From positions 1 through 43,228 of the forward strand of contig NZ_KB893747.1 in assembly GCF_000374165.1 (NCBI RefSeq): a stretch of 43,228 bases of DNA. The letters run 5' to 3'. The position numbers and the translations under genes were made by a program. Shown here piece after piece: positions 41,418-43,228 of this stretch (its first letter is position 1; the number at the start of each line of letters is the position of its first letter). Below the pieces are notes generated by a model. The model ran no database searches. It was given only the letters and a program-made list of their open reading frames with translations, and was not told where the DNA came from. This DNA comes from Parafrankia elaeagni. Its GTDB lineage: Bacteria > Actinomycetota > Actinomycetes > Frankiales > Frankiaceae.

Positions 41418-41830
41418 CTGCTCGCTCTGGAGGGGATCTGGTCATTGGCGCCCGGAACCGGCTCGGCCAGGTCCTGCCCGAGCGCGACGATCCGGTTCCC
41501 GGCATCCACGTGCACAACCCGCGGCTCATGTGTGACCAGCTCGGCCTCGGTCGCGAGCAGATAGGACATGATGATGACCAGATCACCGGGGTTCACCAGG
41601 TGCGCCGCTGCGCCGTTGATGCAGATTTCGCCGGAGCCGGCGGCACCCGTGATGACGTAGGTCTCGATGCGGGCGCCGTTCGTGATGTCGACGACCTGAA
41701 CCTTTTCGCCCTCAACCAGACCAGCGGCAAGCACGAGATTCTCGTCAATTGTGATCGATCCCACATAGTGCAGATCGGCCTGCGTGATGGTTGCGCGGTG
41801 AATCTTGCTGCCCAGGACGGTTCTCAGCAT
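41414..41830 (-). CDS. panD: Aspartate 1-decarboxylase PanD (pyruvoyl-dependent)
   Basis: 138 residues, normal length. All key residues are present at their classical positions: K9, the self-cleavage site G24-S25 in 'YVGSITID', R54, T57 and Y58. The enzyme makes beta-alanine from aspartate. The ATG at 41830 has GGGAGAA six bases upstream, and the longer open frame beyond it overlaps mbtH out of phase. Its surroundings are unusual: panD usually sits with panB/panC for pantothenate, but here it lies between an MbtH-like gene and a siderophore ligase pseudogene. I infer that it may once have supplied beta-alanine for a nonribosomal siderophore; it could still serve pantothenate synthesis if no other copy exists. 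Base and codon use are slightly less GC-rich than in the neighbouring genes. Confidence 0.92.
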   Translation of the reverse strand: MLRTVLGSKIHRATITQADLHYVGSITIDENLVLAAGLVEGEKVQVVDITNGARIETYVITGAAGSGEICINGAAAHLVNPGDLVIIMSYLLATEAELVTHEPRVVHVDAGNRIVALGQDLAEPVPGANDQIPSRASR

Positions 41831-41858
41831 GCCGGTTCTCCCTCTGCGTTGAAGATTT

Positions 41859-42128
41859 TCAGGTGCCGGAAACGGCAGCGCTCTCCGCGGCGGATTTCTC
41901 GGCCTCGTGCTGGGCGATGAAGTCACGCAGCGACTTGGGCCGCAGATCGATCCACCTGCTGTCGATCCAGGCGAGGACCTCCTGACGGGGCGCTCCGGCG
42001 GGTGCGCCGTAGGCGATTTCCCATCCGCCTGGCACCGGCTTGAAGGTCGGCCACAGCGAGTACTGCTCCTCATGGTTGATCAGCGCGTAGAATGTGCCCT
42101 CGTCGTCGTCAAAAGGATTCGCCGCCAT
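41859..42128 (-). CDS. MbtH-like protein (NRPS adenylation-domain chaperone)
   Basis: 89 residues, slightly longer than the usual 60-75. The family pattern is clear: '[19 protein letters not shown]' at the start, '[18 protein letters not shown]' in the middle, and '[17 protein letters not shown]' at the end (the conserved Trp residues and the NxExQ-like loop). MbtH proteins bind and solubilise NRPS adenylation domains. The only NRPS sequence nearby is a 53-codon fragment at 42847-43008, so this gene is either a leftover or helps an NRPS encoded elsewhere. ATG 42128 has GAAGGGA about ten bases upstream. The last 20 residues are Ala/Glu-rich and not part of the fold. It is 28 bases upstream of panD on the same strand. 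Confidence 0.92.
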   Translation of the reverse strand: MAANPFDDDEGTFYALINHEEQYSLWPTFKPVPGGWEIAYGAPAGAPRQEVLAWIDSRWIDLRPKSLRDFIAQHEAEKSAAESAAVSGT

Positions 42129-42364
42129 CGTAGGTAGATCCCTTCAGTCGTCGTCAGTCTTCTTGTTCACGCGGATTCACGCCCGTTTTGCCGGCAGCCT
42201 GACCCAGCGGCCGGCTCCCCGCACGGCGCGCGGAGCCTCATCGAGTCGCATCGCAGGGCTCGGCAGCGACGACCCCGGTCGTCGGCCGGGCCGCTGACCG
42301 GGCGCTACCGGCGCGCTTGTCTGGTCACCCACAGGTCATCGTGGTTGATGGCGAAGGCCTCCGG

Positions 42365-42776
42365 GTTGTCGCCGTCGGCGAGAAACCGCGGATCCAGGCC
42401 TGGCCCACACCGCGCCGACGCTGTCGCCGGCTCCCGGCGTACCCGAGCGGGTGACGCACGACCCCATCCGCAACGGCACGACCAGCCTGTTCGACTCCTC
42501 GGGCTGATCGGCTCCTCGGCACCCACCACATGCGACCTGCACGTCACCTCTACCTCGTCGTCGTGGATGAACCCCGCGGAACGCTCGTTCGCCGGGCCGA
42601 GGAACCGCAAGCCGCACCGGGCCACCCACCGCTTGGTCGTCGCACTCGAAGCCGATATCCGAAAGTTGATCAATACCAGGAGCAGGAACCCGAAACCGTT
42701 CGCCTGACCGAAGACCGTCGACGAGATCCCGCGGCCTTCGCCGCCTGCCGTCAGCGAAGGAACGACCCGGGACACT
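42365..42776 (+). mobile_element. IS630-family transposase remnant (frameshifted, internally deleted)
   Basis: Three frames carry successive pieces of one IS630-type DDE transposase. First 'VVAVGEKPRIQA' (42365-42400) matches the D-E-K-x-x-IQA block. Then 'AHTAPTLSPAPGVPERVTHD' with 'NGTTSLFD' (42397-42507) follows in another frame. Finally 'TSSSWMNPAERSFAGPRNRK' with 'LEADIRKLINTRSRNPKPFA' (42531-42707) covers the catalytic-Glu region, where the usual WLNxVERWF has become WMNPAERSF. A TGA replaces the Trp of PKPFVWTK, and the usual 'CQRINDSGH' end appears in yet another frame (to about 42776). The section between TTSLFD and the third block, with the second catalytic Asp, is missing. It is not functional. 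No inverted repeats or target duplication could be placed. Confidence 0.8.
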
Positions 42777-42836
42777 CGTCAATGCGGCTTCACGGGCATC
42801 GACGACCGCTTCCGACTGGATTGTCTACCTGTGAAC

Positions 42837-42855
42837 TTAGGTAAGCCTAAGCGAA
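42837..42855. promoter_or_regulatory. Iron-box-like palindrome (IdeR/DmdR type)
   Basis: TTAGGTAAGCCTAAGCGAA matches 15 of 19 bases of the IdeR/DmdR iron box as I remember it (TTAGGTTAGGCTAACCTAA). Its core CTTAGG...CCTAAG is itself an inverted repeat. Read leftward it would be the operator of a promoter facing mbtH-panD, with the IS630 remnant lying between. The stop codon of the NRPS fragment falls inside it, which suggests that a deletion joined the fragment to a second iron-regulated promoter. Confidence 0.6.
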
Positions 42856-43008
42856 GTCGCCAACCGCGGCAAGCAACGACGCATCCACCTCGCCGTCAAG
42901 CCACAACACCTGCGAGATCCGGAACGCGTCAGCCCGCGGAGACACCTCCTCCGCCGCCCACGCACCCAGCCGAGCAGGAACCAGACGCAGCGCACCAGTA
43001 GTCACCAT
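42847..43008 (-). pseudogene. N-terminal fragment of an NRPS condensation domain
   Basis: A 53-codon frame from ATG 43008 to TAG 42847. Its sequence has the typical start of a condensation domain: 'LRLVPARLGAWAAEEVSPRA' followed by 'FRISQVLWLDGEVDASLL', matching 'LPLTxAQxGIWxAQxLDP...FNIxxxLxLxGPVDxxLL'. Intact domains are about 450 residues and NRPSs thousands, so this is only the first tip of the gene, cut off at the iron-box-like sequence 42837-42855. GGAG lies just upstream of the start, and a second iron-box-like palindrome is twelve bases further up, so the start and promoter of the original gene seem preserved. It cannot be functional. Confidence 0.7.
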
Positions 43009-43019
43009 CACTCCGGAAA

Positions 43020-43038
43020 GTTAGATTTACCTAACTAG
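43020..43038. promoter_or_regulatory. Second iron-box-like palindrome upstream of the NRPS fragment
   Basis: GTTAGATTTACCTAAC (43020-43035) is an inverted repeat (GTTAG/CTAAC). On the minus strand it reads TTAGGTAAATCTAAC, about 13 of 19 bases of the IdeR/DmdR consensus. It lies 12 bases before the ATG of the NRPS fragment, where an iron-dependent repressor would block transcription. It is surrounded by AT-richer sequence, typical of a promoter. Confidence 0.5.
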
Positions 43039-43147
43039 CAGCCACCGCCACCGACGACTCTGCTGCTTAATTCGGCTGGGTGTCGTGGGTGCGGCATGAT
43101 CTCCTGTGCGGTCCGGGTCGCCTCGTGGGTCGCGGGAGGTGGGGCAC

Positions 43148-43228
43148 ATGTCGTTGCAGCCGAAGGGGCTGCCGGAGATCCCGGCGCAGACGGTGGCGGT
43201 CGCGCGGGCGGCGTTCCCGCGGGGGACG
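43148..43228 (+). CDS. IS1182-family transposase, N-terminal part (runs off the window)
   Basis: The last 81 bases encode 'MSLQPKGLPEIPAQTVAVAR' and then AAFPRG, the characteristic beginning of IS1182-type transposases (pattern MxLQPxGLPxVPxxTxxVARAAFPKG). The ATG has GGGAGGTGGGG just upstream. Only 27 codons are in the window, so completeness cannot be judged. The left end of the element should lie between about 43040 and 43147, but I could not identify the terminal inverted repeat. Together with the IS630 remnant it supports repeated insertion and deletion in this siderophore locus. Confidence 0.75.
   Translation, partial: MSLQPKGLPEIPAQTVAVARAAFPRGT

Noticed and set aside
42305-42775. A 156-codon minus-strand open frame
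   Set aside because: It is antisense to the IS630-type transposase remnant and shows no domain.
1-43228. tRNA, rRNA or riboswitch
   Set aside because: I saw no cloverleaf-like or conserved RNA element in the intergenic regions; they are few and short.

Overview
This is a very GC-rich window with strong G/C bias at third codon positions, frequent GTG/TTG starts and many 1-4 nt gene overlaps. It comes from an actinomycete. The gene content (tubulin-like/vWA/GTPase cluster, Wadjet, roadblock-GTPase operon, Hen1-Pnkp, NRPS remnants, IS630/IS1182-type sequences) suggests Frankia or a close relative; that assignment is an inference.

Layout. (1) 1-5133: the end of a DUF1214-like protein, an AI-2E/PerM-type permease, and a three-gene unit of phytoene-desaturase-type flavoprotein, three-histidine-box membrane desaturase and TetR regulator. 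A palindrome, a candidate TetR operator, sits over the start of the unit. (2) 5188-22283, minus strand: a tightly packed nine-gene operon. In transcription order it encodes a vWA receptor-like membrane protein, a tubulin-like GTPase, a six-TM protein, a pseudokinase, a TRAFAC-type GTPase of the Double-GTPase kind, its GAP1-like partner with a C-terminal membrane anchor, a diverged SEDS (FtsW/RodA-like) membrane protein, a helical protein sharing a module with the GAP1-like protein, and a LytR_C-domain membrane protein. This is the best candidate for a poorly described system: an envelope-spanning NTPase machine. (3) 22694-31435/31492, minus strand: a four-gene Wadjet-type SMC plasmid-defence operon (jetA-jetB-jetC-jetD; the TIGR02677/02678/02680/02679 set).

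(4) 31549-35651: a roadblock/LC7 and MglA-like GTPase signalling locus, with two roadblock proteins, a WPNFTRL-motif protein, a small GTPase, a membrane-anchored coiled coil and a V4R-like protein. (5) 35838-40246: the bacterial RNA-repair pair Hen1-Pnkp. (6) 40261-43228, mostly minus strand: the wreck of an iron-regulated siderophore/NRPS locus. It has an intact mbtH-like gene, an intact panD, a decayed 2,3-dihydroxybenzoate-AMP-ligase pseudogene, an IS630-type transposase remnant, a 53-codon NRPS condensation-domain fragment, two iron-box-like palindromes, and the start of an IS1182-type transposase at the right edge.

Parts 2, 3 and 5 side by side look like a defence/conflict and repair island: envelope-linked NTPase signalling, plasmid cleavage by an SMC complex, and repair of RNA cut by ribotoxins. 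A second theme is in-frame tandem repeats (15-18 bp units) in linker regions of many unrelated genes here. All family assignments come from reading motifs by eye; no database search was run.
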